Positions 25,501 to 39,106 are shown, counted from the first letter of the stretch. The stretch is DNA of 64,000 nucleotides from Acestrorhynchus altus (GCA_034509495.1 CM067519.1:23375598-23439597); one strand, 5' to 3'. Notes: a model not told the origin generated them from the sequence alone. Translations and numbers: made by a program.

Positions 25501-26859
25501 CCTTGATACCCACAGGATTCAGTCTCATTTTAAGCCAGTAATAAGTTAAATGCTTTCGAAAGCGATGGTATTGAGCAGGGACCCACTGGATGATTGTCTT
25601 CCATGGACCTTGATAGATGGTGAGTCAAGCTGATCCACTTGATGCTCAAAGGGCTTTTGGTACAGATCGGATTTGACCATTGTGATCAAGTACAGAGTGG
25701 CTGGTCCAAGAAAGCAGTGCCAGATTAAAAGTGCAATCCAAAAATTGTGCACATCACTACACTGGGATTCAAACTCAGTTTCTTGGCAACACTTAAAAAT
25801 AAAGGTGCAGTAAAAGGTTATTTGATTGGTTTGTGGACCCAAAGTAGTTTTGAAACTCTATTATTTTTAAGAGTGAAACAAGCCTTCAATATGTTCAGAA
25901 AGTATACTAGGACATCATTTGTCATCACATCCTATAACGATGTCATTACACATACAGTATGATGTCACCTCAGAAACCCCACATTAAGCTCCAAATCCTC
26001 CCAAAAAAGCTTCTCAGGTGTTCTTTCTCAACATATTTTCAGCTGAAAAAAAAAAATCATATCTTGTCTTTCTCTGAAGGTGGTCTATAGCAGGGAAGTT
26101 AGAATCAAGAGTGATGTGGCTTCAGGCGTAACTAACGCAATACGATTCATACATATACGTTTCAACACAGCTATAATGATCTCTTATAAAACTCAGCCAA
26201 AGGCAACACACAGAATGTGAGCTAATGGTAAGTGCAGTAAATGTAGATCTACACGCCCAGTCCAAAACTGTCTGTCTGGGTCTGTCTGGCTTGCTCTGCT
26301 TTCAGACTTCATCATAACACTGACTTCACTAGCAGATTAAAACGATTATTTCAGTCTTACTGTAAGAGCTTATGGAAAGGGTGTTGCATTATCCATCCAG
26401 TAACAGTGCACCAGACACATGCATGGACGTGGAAAATGTTTTGAGCCTTCAAGATGTACAAAATGTTCATTAATCCTGATTAATCCTAATTATATTATTG
26501 CACTTTTCATTTTAGTTGCAAAATCTAATCATTAGCAAAACAGTTCAGCTAATTTAACTCCTGTCACTGACATTTACATGCACACACAGCTTGTGACCTT
26601 CATATAAAAGCTTGGTAACATAATTAGACATACGCAGCCATTGGTCACCATGACCTAAAGTACAAAGCCGCCAGCACTTGGCTACGGAGTAGTAACCCTG
26701 CATTGGTGGAATACCATTTATGATTCAGAACTAATCACCCACCAATTGGACCTAACCTACTCTCTCATTTAAACAAAACAGATATGACATTCTTAAGCTT
26801 TGTAACAGTTTGTTATGAACAGTTTCATCTAAACTGTAGCTTTTTGTCTGACAGTGGCA

Positions 26860-26975
26860 CAGTTTCAAAATAAGAACCTCATGTCAACTGTGATGCATGG
26901 TGGTGGTAGTTTGCACTGCTATGTATATCAGGATCTCATCAACCAGCTACCTTTGATGCAACTAGGAATCCTGCT
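26860..26975 (+). pseudogene. Tc1-like transposase remnant (short)
   Basis: It translates to KNLMSTVMHGGGS, matching the STVKHGGGS signature just after the second DDE-region block in Tc1-like transposases. The rest is unrecognisable. Confidence 0.45.
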
Positions 26976-27689
26976 AAGGCTTGATCAATGACTGTAGAAA
27001 ACATGGATGATGTACACAATAAAAATGAAGCCAAAATTGTCGGCCATGTCAAATTTGCAACAAGAGTCTGCAAGAGCTACAGCCTGACCTGCCTACACAT
27101 TGAGTAGAACAGCCCTTTTTTCCCCAGACCAAGTGCGTATCAAACTGCCTATATTGAGCATAGAAGCGAGGCATTCCTCTGGATACCCAGTATGCAGACA
27201 GACTCTTCCAGCCAATGCTATCAATCAATGTCTGACGATATAGCAGAATAATGGAGAAAAACTGTGGAGAAAGACAATGTATATGTATAAAAATGGGCTT
27301 GTGTTGAAATAGAAACATATAATGATGGGAGGAGCTACACATTAGACCTCTGGTTGGTTTATACATGCAGTCAATAATCTGGTAACTGCAGAAAATTCTG
27401 TCATTAATCTGATTAATGCACTTAGGTAATCAGCATAGAAAACTCCAGGTTTCATGAATCAATTTTCTACTTTCTCATAAAATGTGAATTTGGCAAGTTC
27501 AGGCCACTGGTTCATGCTGCATGCTCTTCCCTTGATCAAGAAAACTGAAAACAGTATGCGGTATGAGGTACACACAGATATAAGAAATCAGTGGGCTGTT
27601 TATATGACCACTTGAATAATCAAATAACTGCAAAAATCAGATTAAGATTGGATTACTGAGTGCATGTAAACACTACGTTTTCTACAGTC

Positions 27690-27845
27690 TGGGCGTGACC
27701 TACATCCTGAAAGACCTTACAAATGTCCCCTGCAAGAAAGAGTGGGCTGCATTTCCTCCACAGCATTGTAAGACTCTAATTAACAACTTAAGAGAGTGTT
27801 TGGACAATCACAGAGGTGCAAACACATTACTGTTGATTAGGAAAC
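27690..27845 (+). pseudogene. Tc1-like transposase C-terminal remnant
   Basis: The translation KKEWAAFPPQHCKTLINNLR followed by HRGANT fits the family's C-terminal pattern (EEW..IPQ..C..L..SM..R...V....G..T). Upstream catalytic regions are missing. Confidence 0.45.
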
Positions 27846-28149
27846 ACATCAAATGTCTGATACTTTTGTCCTTTGAGGGCCCTTTCTTTGAATTACAAAG
27901 CATACAAGCACCAATTCAGAAATTCGGACAGGGCCAAATTCCCTGTACGGTGTATACCCAAAGCTTAGGAAGCTTACATAAACAAATGAGGCATAACCAC
28001 TCTTAAACCCTTGCTCTAAAATGTGTGGGGGGAATTCCACTGCTGTGGCGGTATCAGGGCTACTCAGATGCTGGGAAGGCTGATCAGAAAGGCCGCTGTT
28101 ACCAGTAAAACTATTCAGAGACGGTGCATATTCGTACATTTTCCATTTT

Positions 28150-29780
28150 GGAAATTTGTGGTAGCATGAAAGGTCAATGCATTCAGTGAGGGTGAAATGT
28201 GCATTCTCGATTTAAACCCACCAGCGCTCTCGGTTTCTACAGTATTACAGCACAAATGAACGACTAGAAACGTTTTAGTGGATGTGGTTCATATCAGGAC
28301 ATGCTATAAAAGACCAATTAAACAAAACTGTAAAACCTCGGTTTTCACAAGAGGAAAATGATTAGCATTGAAAATACTGGGTAATGAATTTACCACCAAG
28401 CAAAATACTGAAAATAGAAGTCATAATATGGTTGGCTATCAGCGGCCAATGGAACAGTTGAGAAAATGGTAATAGGAAATATGAAGTGGTCTGCAGCAGG
28501 CCTCAGAAAAACTTTATGAAATAAAGTAATGGCCTTTCGGTGGACACACAGAAAATATAAGTAGGAAAATGGTTAGCGATGGATTTTATGTGGACTTTAC
28601 AGTGTTATATAATGACGAGTCAACATCTCTCTGCATCCCAGTTGGGTGATGGGACCATTAAAGTCAATGTGTAATGCGCATTTTTGTTGTGGAGGGTTGG
28701 GTTATGAGTAAACACTGCATTGGGGGAATATGACTGATTTGTTATTATTAGTGTAAGTGTTACATATTTTAATTCACTGGAACCTGAGTCTGCTTTATTT
28801 GTACTTTCCTTTTCTGTTCTTTTTTAATACATTTTGCAACACTAAATAAAGGAAACCAGATCCCAAATATAATGTACATACTTGGGAACAGAATAGAACC
28901 TCCATAATAACATTGTCAAGTACTCTGTCTTATGAGTTAATAATTTCACCTGTCATGGAAGACTGGAAATGTAGGGAAACCAAATGCACACAAAGCCTGT
29001 GTCATTACCTTGAATTGAGTCATGTATGCCCTTGCAAGAAAGATTTTTTATCATTTCATTATGCTAAAGTCTAACTGTGGGTGGTCTTTTCTTCGAGCCA
29101 CTTAATTAAAATGCATTTAAAGCAATAAACAATCATTTAAATTCAAGCTGGATTTCACAGGCTGTAAGTCTGATCATACATTATATAGAAATGATCTACT
29201 TATGCTACAGCTGAACCTTTCTCATAATCCTGTTCCATAAAGAGGAGATGTGTGGGGCAACGTCTAAACATATGGGTACCCACCTCTTTTTTATATTTAG
29301 GAAAGACTGTTGACTTTACTGGGTCACTGTTAAGAAGAATAAGGCATTTGAAGCAAGTGATATAACATCTTAAACTGTGTTTCTACAGTTTTATTACAAA
29401 CTAGAACCATATTGTTTATAATATCTGATACATCGTCAGCTCTGTGTAGTTTACCAGTGTCTCTTTCCCAGCCTGTTGGTCTGCAAATTGCCTGGCAAAA
29501 TTGAAGTTAATGTAATATGAGGATATAGCATTTTTTAGACCTGTTTCAGAAATAAATCTCAGGTGCTGTTTCTATAATGACTATTGATGCACACAAAACA
29601 ACCACCTATAAATAAAAGTGTCAGATCATCCACTGGCTCTGATAACTGCTTTGTTATATTTCCCTTATGTTTCCTTTAGAACTGATTCCCCACACTCTTC
29701 ACTGCTGTCCACAGACCCCCTGTTAGACAAAACTACTTCAGTTCTAATATCTAAAGGTTCTAGCATATAATCTTGCACTT
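28150..29780. other. Intergenic stretch, nothing recognised
   Basis: AT-rich DNA without long open frames or repeats that I can name. Confidence 0.4.
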
Positions 29781-29789
29781 AATAAAGGC

Positions 29790-31065
29790 TTGTATATTTG
29801 GGCAAAATGTAATTTAACCCTTTCATATGAATGCATTGATCTATATTAGGTTGCACCCATCGATGTTCAAATGTGCAAATGCACACACACAGCTTGCCTA
29901 GTCCCTGTAGAGAAGACTCCCTGGAGCAGATAAACCTATTGGCACTGAGAGCCTGACAAAACAAATGAGGGCTGGTCGATATGAAAACCCAGGGCTGAAT
30001 AAAGCTGCCAGTCCTGCACTGCTAACAACACTTGCTTTTATGACATTCCATTCTTTGTCATATTGTATTTTGCAAATAGTTTTTCAAGTAAAAGCTTTTC
30101 CAAAACTTACAGATGAAATGTATAAAATTTACTGCCATTGAAATGACCCGTCTGTTCTATTAGTAGACTCTAATTCCCTTGAATGAAGCAATTGGTTTCC
30201 CATTGCAGTTTACAGAGTACCCGGCTCTACCTGCTGTAGGGATTGTTCTTCTACATTTCCTAACACAGTCCCACAAGATCCCACTGGTATTTAATGCAGT
30301 GATTATGTTGTAACATGATGCAACCACTGAATCTAATCCATCACTTGAGTGGTGCATTGGAATGTTGGCAGTTGAAGCCATGAATTGTGATTCTGTGTCA
30401 GAAACAACTTCAGTGTATGAATATATAAACCTTTCTGTCTGCCCATTTTCTTTCACACTCTTCATATTTAAGGCAATGCACAGGGTTCTTTGAGCAATGC
30501 TACTGAAGAACTACGTTTTGGTTGAATTTAGAACCATGTGTATAATAAAAGATTACATGTGAGTGTGAGGAACCTTCAAATTGGTGAAGAACCATCAATG
30601 AAGGCTGTTTAAACCTCTAAAAGGTTGGTATGGACACAAGTATTGGAACCCTGTTTCTTGCGAAATTAAGGGTCTCTACTGTCCAGAGAAGACCTTCCAC
30701 TAGGGATTCTACTACAGTTTGGTAATTTTGCTGTGATGATTTGATTGCATTCATCGAAAAAAATGTTAGAAAGCTGAGTGAGTTGGATGGTCACCACCTC
30801 ATCTCAGCCCAAACTCCCCAGCTCCTCCCAGAAGAACACAGTTCCATTGCTCCTCAGCCTCAGTCCCCTCTAGCTCATGCCTGGCTTTAGTTATGGTGCC
30901 AATAGAGTCAACAGTCAAGAGTCCTATTCTTTTGGCAGTACTACAGGAACTAGACAAGCTATGTCACACATTTGTGTCAGCAATCTGAATGGGTGAATGC
31001 ATTCACTACAATGGATGTCCACAACATGCTTAGGCAGTGGAATATCATATGTGCTACCTTTGCAT
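29790..31065. mobile_element. Copies of the 'tattgggac' non-autonomous repeat
   Basis: At 29790-30030, in reverse orientation: 'aaatgtgcaaatgcacacac', 'tagtccctgtagagaagact', 'ctggagcagataaac'. At 30620-31060, forward: 'acacaagtattggaaccctg', 'tctactgtccagagaagacc', 'cctcagcctcagtcc'. They share the order of blocks with the copies at 39540 and 56190. Between them lies a short 'gaacc' repeat (30475-30620). Confidence 0.6.
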
Positions 31066-31904
31066 TTATGTATATAGGTTCTGGTGTTGTGCCCATATCC
31101 ATTATGTTCTATTAAAACTGACAACATACAGTAGCTGCAGTACACTGTAAAACAAAAAGGGCCGTCTATCCACAATACCAGTGGAAAGGAGCCACATTGC
31201 AGAGTCAGCAAGCTCAGTAGATCAGCACAGTGTTTGTGTGTGTGGGCAGACTCAAAGGTTAAGGTTGCCTGAAAGTAAGTTCAGCTTGCTCTTTCCATGT
31301 CACTCATTAGCACACTTTCTAAAGGGGAAAACAGATGTGTGTGGGCGCTGTTGCCATAAGTGACATGAAGTCGTGCCACCACCAAAAATATCTGCAGAAT
31401 ACCTATTTAATAGTGTTTTGTTTAAGAAGCTGTCCTCGGCTCCTTATTCCCAGGAACATAATTCAGATACTTTTAAATAGAGGATGTGTGCAGGATGTTC
31501 TCCTCTTGTAAAATGTATTTTTCAAGCAGTGTTTTTCTGTCATAGACGGCCCCAAAGCAAATTAGGGAATTTATAAAAGTGCACTTATGACAACTGTGTG
31601 GAAATAAAGAATTTGACAAAAGATGTAAACAAGTTTAATGTCCTCCCACACCGTTCTTGTTCTACCAGAAAGAGAATTGCTTGTCCAAACAATCAATAAT
31701 AATAAAATAATAATTGACAGTAATTATTTAAGAGAAATAAAATAATTCCCTTAAGTGTAGTTGATCATCCAATACATATTTGGTTTCAGAAGTTTGCTTC
31801 ATATTAGATTTATACTGGATCAGCAAGACTAATAACACGCAGTCTTCATCATTAGGTATATATTCCTTGTAAAGAGAAATATTCACTTGTGAATAGTTAT
31901 GCAT

Positions 31905-32330
31905 ATACAGACCACTTGTGGTGTAACCCTAAAGCCCTTGACTTTGGATATGAAGGTTGTGAGTTTCATCCCCACCTCTGCACTTCTGATCTCTGTTGGA
32001 CTTTGCAAAAGGCTCCTCTGTCCACCTCCTTAAATCTTATTGTCCTTTAAGGGTGCATGGGTACTAACACACTAAGTTCTCTTGTGCTTGGACCACAGTA
32101 TCCATTAACAAATAATGTCTTTGAAAGCAAGCCCTTCACATGAGTTCTCTTGTGGCTCAGTAGTATAAAACCGGTTTGTGAGTTTAGAGGTTGTGGATTC
32201 AAACCCGGAGACTATCCAACAAAATCCTGAGGTTTTAAATGTTGCATGTTGCTCAGTTCATCAGAGAATTTACAGTGATTGCTGTTTTTTCCCTGATTTA
32301 ACCTAAAAGTGATTGGACCCCATAAATCGC
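31905..32330 (+). mobile_element. Two adjacent decayed tRNA-headed SINEs
   Basis: The first has 'tatgaaggttgtgagtttca' as its B box near 31955. The second starts 'cttgtggctcagtagtataa' at 32152 and has a B box 'ggttgtggattcaaaccc' near 32188. Neither folds as a proper tRNA. Confidence 0.5.
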
Positions 32331-32854
32331 CACTTTCAGCTTTACAATATAATTATCTATTATTTGCTGCCCTTTTGCTTTAATGAGTGCACTTATTTTG
32401 CTGGAGTTGAGGAGATCAGATCCACATGGAACTGAAGCTCACTGGACAATATAAGACTCATACCTGGTCTTTCATTACAAGGGCTTTAAAGCATGTGTTT
32501 TTTTTTTTAAGATAGTTGCAGGTAAGGTTCTTCTTATGATGCTTACATCAGGGTTAGGCCTGTGCAAGCAATGCTGGACAGTACAACAGAGCCCTGCCAC
32601 TCTTGACTCACCTAAACCTATTTGTGGGTTCTTGACAGTCATATAGGACTTGATTTGCATGTTTTACCAGCATATGAGAGGTGTTCTGAGAATTATTTTG
32701 GTCTTCCTGATGTTATCTCAACCTCCACTGCTCCTCTGAAGCGCCAATTCTTGATAACACTGCAAGCTAAACAAACATGTTGAGAATAATATTATTCACC
32801 TAGAAAAGTACATAAATCAAGGTAATTCAATGTATTCAATGCTTTTTTTTTACA

Positions 32855-33235
32855 CTGATCATCCATGACATTAGCAACACCTGCCAAAACAGATCTGACT
32901 GTTTAAGGCATAGACTCTGGACCCTCTGAAGGTATCTGGTGGTTTCTGGTAGCAAGATGTTAGCAGCAGTTGTGAGATGAGACTTCCATGAGCATCAATG
33001 AGCCTTAGGTGGTCATGATTCTGGTCCTTTCTTGGAGCACTTTTGATAAATACTGATACTCTGTTTACTGGACACACACAACATGCACTGATGATTTGGG
33101 GATGACTGATGTTTTGCCTGATGTTTTGGACATATTCAGATCCTTTGGTACTTATATCCATTTTTCCTTTTTTCAAGAACTGACTGTTCACTCACTGTGT
33201 AATATGTAGATGCCATGTTGTGTTACTCTATGTTA
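32855..33235 (-). mobile_element. Internally deleted DNA-transposon remnant
   Basis: The blocks 'cactgatcatccatgacatt', 'ggcatagactctggaccctc', 'catcaatgagccttaggtgg' and 'ttggagcacttttgataaat' are in the order found in a DNA transposon common in fish. The middle is lost. Family assignment is uncertain. Confidence 0.55.
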
Positions 33236-33312
33236 GTTCATGTTAAAGAGAGCTATGGTATCATTACTTGTGGGCAGACGTGTGCTCTTGCTTTTCATGG
33301 CACTGAATGGCA

Positions 33313-33518
33313 GCCCGTGTGTGTGTGTGTGTCTGTGTCTGTGTGTCTGCATGCATGTGTGTGAGGAACATGGTGGTCTGGGCCGTGGGCTGCGGGGCTG
33401 CAGACAGAAGTTCCTGCAGCCAAAGCAGTGTGTGGGAGAAGGGTGTTCATCAAGGAAAGGCGGTTGCGGTCTGCAGTAAAGCCAACAAGACTAGTTGTTC
33501 TAATCCCACAACACACAC

Positions 33519-33560
<42 letters not shown>
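33313..33560. repeat. GT tract and (AC)n microsatellite
   Basis: An imperfect GT tract lies at about 33317-33362, and a nearly pure AC tract with one AC-to-GC interruption at about 33509-33559. The tracts are complementary and can pair. Confidence 0.9.
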
Positions 33561-34639
33561 TAGCCTCAAGGGCTGCTCTGACCTCCTTGGTTGGGATGGG
33601 CTTATTTTTAACTCATTTTTGTGTGTTTTGTATATTGTGTTTGGCAGGCGAGTGATTACTCTTTCAACAGTTCCACTCTCAGCCGTATCCATGCCTATGC
33701 TAAAAAAGACAATTAAGGACATTCAGGGTTTTTTTCTTTGTTTGGTTTTTTTTTACTGTATTTGTACTACTGTCAAAAAATGTGTTTAATTATTACAAAT
33801 AATTGATCAACATTCTTGCATTTTCAAATCAAAAACACCTTGGATGATCAGATTCCAACCAGATTTCTAAGATTCAAAGTGTTTATTTAGTCGCAAAAAA
33901 TCCAGTCTGAGACACAGAAGCAACACAGAGAACTCAAAACCAAACTGAGCAACTTTATCAGTTGTACCAAAGAAAGGTGCATCACTTTAAAAAACGATTC
34001 AGTAATCATACTTGTAATCATACAGTAATCAAACATTTCTACATTTCCATCTTTGGTGGAAAATGTTTCATCCCAGTTATTTTCTGTATCATAGATGAGA
34101 TGAGATACATATTGTATTTTAATTTCTTTTGAATTCTTTTGAAATGAAGTAAATATTGCAAATTGTTAAAACTTTCTCAAAAAGTTCATTAAATCAGACC
34201 AAAGTTTCATATCTTGAAGTTTATGATATTTTTGGAACGAAAACCATATATAATTGTGTTTGAAGCAAAAACACAGAGCTTCCAATTTGGTAATTATAAC
34301 TTTTTTAAAACAGGAAGTTGCTATTCTTAGATCTGAATTGATAAAAATGTCTTTGCACAAAACAAGACCAAGCCACTGAAATGTCCATAATAATGGGTGG
34401 AAGTTTGTTGGATTGTAGGATGTGGCCATTCTATCGAACACTTTCTCTGCAGGGGCTTCTTTTTTTCTTCTTAAAGTCAATACAGTGAACCACAGATTGC
34501 CTGGTAAGAAAGGGGATTCATACAGTGATAATTATAGTTTGCTCTAAACAGATGTGGACCATCATGAGACATGTATGTCAAGGAAAAACTCATATTACAG
34601 TATACTGTGTACTTTTTAATTTAATTAAAAAACTGCCAT

Positions 34640-35180
34640 TAAATTAACTGTGTGTATTTCATGTCTTTGTGGTTTTAATGTTACTGTTTGAATAATAATT
34701 TATTCAAGCTCAAAATTAAATATTCTAAATTTGACATTTTGGTTTTCTGATTTTCATGAGCTATAGCTATTGAAATATTTCACATTGCATGAAAATAATG
34801 TAAAATGACAGCTAACTTTGAAATTTTAATGAACGGACTTCGCACGTTATTCGATTTCCTTGTGACCCACAAGCATTTTTACACACAAATCAACAAAACA
34901 AATAAATAATAATAGTATATAATAAAGAAAGTAGGAAGGTGAAAATAAATAGTGACATTCTAGTGCATCTTAAAAAATTACAATACTGTGAAAAAGGTCT
35001 TTGGTCATTTAATCCAAAAATCTAAGCGTCACTGTATATTCATTACATTTAAAGTGATACAGTTCAACCTGTTTTTTTTTTTTGCTTTGACGTTGATACT
35101 GTGATTAATGAAATATTGAAATATCACTTTATGACTAATGAGTAGAAAATATGACAGTTTACATTTTGAAAGAAACTGTG
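34640..35180. repeat. Dispersed AT-rich repeat family B, copy 1
   Basis: It includes 'ttctgattttcatgagctat' near 34745, 'tctagtgcatcttaaaaaat' near 34960 and an 'agtgatacagttcaacctg' block followed by a T tract. Similar block order occurs at 49140-49500 and 49600-49870. Confidence 0.5.
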
Positions 35181-35264
35181 ATCATGAATGAGATAAAATT
35201 ATTTATATTAGCACATCTATGTTTGCATTCTGCACTTGATATAGTCTGTTTTGTATTATAATGT

Positions 35265-35362
35265 TACGTGTTGCACCATCTCTCCAGGGGAACGTAACTT
35301 TGCTCGACTGTGTATTCGTACCCAGACAATAAAAGCCTCTTGACTTGATTTTGACTTGTTTT
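35265..35362 (+). mobile_element. Non-LTR retrotransposon 3' tail
   Basis: The end 'cagacaataaaagcctcttg' followed by acttgattttgacttg is typical of the 3' end of an Expander/RTE-type fish retroelement with CTTGA tail repeats. Only the tail is recognised. Confidence 0.5.
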
Positions 35363-35806
35363 AGGTTAAGAAGTGGATCACGGTACTAAACTGAACCCGG
35401 TTATTTTAGTTAATCAGTTCTAGGCAGACTGGAAATAACAGCATATATTTTGCCCGCAGGCTAAAATTAACATAATTACATGATTTAAAAAAATATTCTC
35501 ATATGAATAAATCAAATTTCCAAAGAATAATACTCTAAATGTCGGGATTTTAACAAAAACCTAATTTGGATCCTCATCGGATTCAAGATGTTTTGCAAAC
35601 CTTGCAGAAACAACTTCTAAGAAAGTAACCCAGATGTGGGCAGAGCATGGGAAGGTCAATTCTTTCATGGAAGGAATTTCATAGTGTACACAAGTGTGGT
35701 CAGTGTATGTAGGTTCTATAGGTTCACAAACATGACTGTGTCTTTCCAGTGTCCCACCACACTCGCATCCCGTCTTCAAAGGCTGGACCACACTCTTCTC
35801 TAACTC

Positions 35807-36138
35807 CTAACAGGGCATCTGCTGCAGGAAGTTCCTGGAAGCTAGATATGGCATTGGTTTTGCTGCCGCCAACGCTGGCTTCATGACTGGGCCTCCACAG
35901 AGGTAATTACAGAGTAATGGAAAAGGCAGGGTGATGGGCAGCAGCTCTGCCTTCACTCCAAGGAGGAAGTAGACTAACATGGTCATCACCAGTGTGACGC
36001 CCATGGTTGTGTGACCTGTACAACCCTGGGGAAACGAGCCAAGCCTGAACTCTCAGCTCACAGCCAGATTTTAGGAGAAGTTGTAAGCAAAGGTCAGTAC
36101 ATCTGGTGAAGTCCAGTATGATTTTGTCTATTTTTATA
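35807..36138 (-). CDS. Possible secreted Cys-rich protein locus (TATA, Kozak ATG, signal peptide), broken downstream
   Basis: On the - strand, TATAAAAA (36138-36131) lies 127 bases before an ATG at 36004 in a strong context (acaaccATGG). The first 20 codons form a clean signal peptide (MGVTLVMTMLVYFLLGVKA). The frame runs 65 codons to a TAG at 35807-35809, then is open again without a shift to 35561. That second part has CEC, VCEPIEPTY and HTCVHYE stretches. In another frame near 35610-35580 a CxCxxC (SCFCKVC) appears just before a stop. Cys spacing faintly recalls cystine-knot or glycoprotein-hormone-beta proteins, but the match needs at least one frame change. It may be a decayed gene, a gene with an intron I cannot place, or chance. 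I do not name it. Confidence 0.25.
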
Positions 36139-36139
36139 C

Positions 36140-36990
36140 ACTGGAGCTCCGTTCTCTTCAGGCTTTTGGTTGAACACTATTGTAACCTCCTCACCAATAA
36201 CTATTAACTTTTTTTTTAAGGTGGATAAGATTAATGGCCTTGAATATGAACAGCAGTTCCACTCCAGTAACCCCTACCAGAATCTAAGCATGTTCTTTGC
36301 AATCATCGCTAAATTTGGATGATGTTGATGTTGGTTCAAGAGCTCAGATTTAGAACCAAACCAACATTCTGTAAACCTTGGACAAACATAATGTTTACAA
36401 AAGTCATGTGACCAGGCACTTGTTTTAGCCAGGTCCTCTAATTATGCAATCACGTTATTTGATTCAAGCACTCTTGATTCTCTGAAGTGGAGTCCATCCC
36501 AACGACCCACGCCACATTAAAGGGCTATTCTGGGAGCATGCTCTCTACAGCAGGATTCTTAAACTCAATTTGACAAGGCCCTGGAATTCCAGTTTTCTGT
36601 TTTCCGTTCTTTAGGGCAGTGTTTCCTAACCCGGCGTTTGAAGCACAACAATTTAGTCCTGAAGATGCTGCACTACAATTTTTTGTGCTTTCACCTATTT
36701 AGTACATCTAATACAGCTTTGTGTAGTTCAGTAGAAAGATAGCGAGCAACAGTCGACAGTGACTGTTTACCACTGCTGGTCCACCCTAGAACCCTACCCA
36801 GATAAATCTTCTGTGTCCAACAGTAACTAGATTTTGATCTCCTCAAACTGATTAAGTGCACATAGTTTATTTTCTAAAATAAAAGGTTAAGACAAATGTC
36901 ACAGACAAATAATTAGACTCTGGATGGAAAATAAGCAATGAGAAGAGGCATTTGGTTTAATACTCTGCTTAACTGCTGGAGGACCACCCA
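36140..36990. other. Intergenic stretch, nothing recognised
   Basis: No supported gene. A weak trace of the palindromic MITE family ('cagtgtttcctaacccgg') lies near 36615. Confidence 0.4.
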
Positions 36991-37109
36991 GTAATCAGCA
37001 GTAGACTGCCAGTTTTGTCATCAGCAGGCCAACAGTGGTCCTTATGCCGTCAGTGTAGGGTGACCATGTGTCCTTTCTCTCTGACGTATCTTTTTGGATG
37101 TGAAAAACA

Positions 37110-37255
37110 CTGCATTGAACACCCCAATCAGCCAAACCAGAACTTCTGAAGGCAGTAGTTAGTTGTACCAGGTGGGGTGGATTAGGGTTGAACCTGACAT
37201 CTGCAGGAAGATAGCTCTCCAGGAGCAGGGTTGGCAACCCCTGATCTAAACATAT
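37110..37255. mobile_element. Palindromic MITE-like element, half copy
   Basis: 'aacttctgaaggcagtagtt' and 'agctctccaggagcagggtt' match the right half of the element at 4288-4495. A further end fragment is at 38250-38292. Confidence 0.6.
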
Positions 37256-37689
37256 CTGTATATACATTGGGGTACACAACTCCAGTCTTGGTGATCCAGT
37301 CTCTAGCACAGTTTGGGGTGATCCCAGTATGCAGTGGTCAGTACCTACCAAAAGTGGTGAGCTGGTGACAGGGTCATGGGCACTTATTTTCACTGACACT
37401 CATGGATGCCCCACCTCACAACTTGTAGGACTTAAAGGAACTTCTGCCAACATCTTGGTGCCAGATACCTCAGCATATTTTAAGAGAAGTCCATGTCTGG
37501 TCAGATATGGGATTCTGTAATGTTATGGATGATCATTATATAAACACAAAGGCATTTTAAAGGGTTCTGATGAGTGTGTAAAGATCATCTAAACCTTCAT
37601 GTGAAGTACAAATTCTTTACAAGTTAAAAGGTGCTTCACAGTTTCCTCACAATCAAGGATCTTTATGGAATCATGTTTCATTTCCAAAC

Positions 37690-38990
37690 ATTCAAGGGCA
37701 TGGCTCAAAGTATAGACAAGTTCTATCCACATTTTTCATAGATCGACAAGTCTGAGCTCAGGTAACTTATTGTGGTGTCTTTTGATCATATCAAGGTTGG
37801 AGCTCAACTTGCTTTGAGTGTAGTACACCCGAACCTGGCTTAACGTTTCTGCTGCAGAGGCCATGGATTTTTTGATTCCATTAAGGATGCTGTACAACAA
37901 GTCAAATACCTGCTCTGGTGGACCAATATTCTGGACCCTGCTTGTTTCTGTGCATTAATACCTCATCCAGCTCCACAGTAAGTGACCACAGCCTTCAGCA
38001 ACATTGTCAGGCATGTGGAGAAATAGTCTTCTTGGATGCTCGTGGCATGTGGTTTAACACCTTTGCTATATAAATGTATCTCCCATAGGATCATGACCAC
38101 AGCAACCAAGTGTTTAGCTAATCAGAGAGGCACAGACAAGCTTGAGCAACCCAAAGTGACCTTTACTTACAAAACAGCCAAACACTAAGCACCCACCATA
38201 CTCAAACATAAACCCAAGCCCAAATGAGGCTCTAAGTGCTATAAGGGAAAGCAGCTCTCCAGGAGCAGGGTTGGTAACCCCTGCTCTAGGCCCAGGAGAG
38301 GAGCTGGTTCCTTCACTGTCACATCTGCCAGCAGTTGCTCTTGTCTGTTGTGACTCACTATTCTCAGTGCGTTTTAGCACAGCGTGATGTGCACCATTTG
38401 TCAGACAGTTAAGCCCATATAAATCTATTTTTTTCTGTAAAGGAATATTGTATCAATTAAGGTTGCATGAGTACGACAATCCTTTTACATGCTCTATTCA
38501 TTTGTTAAATTCTTGAGCACTTTTTGGCACACTCCATGTGTAGGAAAACAGAAAACGTAGGCTTTTACAGTTTAAATATAGGAATCTCCGGCCCCTCTTT
38601 GGCTTTTTAATAGGACTCTATCTTTTATTTGATGCTATACTTGTTTCAAGTGCTGACTATTTTAAGAGGCAACCACTGGAAGGGCATTCTGACATGCTTT
38701 TATTCCATTTCCTGTCAAAGTAGCGAAGGCCATAAACCGTCTGTTTCGGGCATTTTATGAGTGTTCGGGTGGGAGCGACGAAGAAGCTGGAACAGCCTGA
38801 CACTTAATGTGAACCAATTGTCTGTGCCTCAGATCCTGTACTTCTACACTGTGGTAGAATACAGAGGTCTCATACGTCAGGGACTTTTCAGTCATTTCAT
38901 ACCTGCTTTAATCATTTATCTCCCACCTACATTATAAACAGTTCAGAGTTGAACTGAAATCTAGATTTATTTCTATGAGAAAATCTGCAT
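37690..38990. other. Intergenic stretch, nothing recognised
   Basis: Apart from the MITE end at 38250-38292, nothing is recognised. Confidence 0.4.
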
Positions 38991-39106
38991 AAAAACTGTT
39001 TGTGAACGCTGCATACAGGCCAATTTCTCCTCTCCATATAACCCATCCATGCAGTGATATGCACACACATACACACTAGTGATTTCACACATTAGGGAGC
39101 AGTGAG

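Noticed and set aside
33240..33789. Open frames of 75-160 codons at the GT/AC tracts
   Set aside because: They arise from dinucleotide repeats (Cys-Val or Thr-His runs), with no other coding evidence. The same holds for frames at 39110 and 58508-58729.
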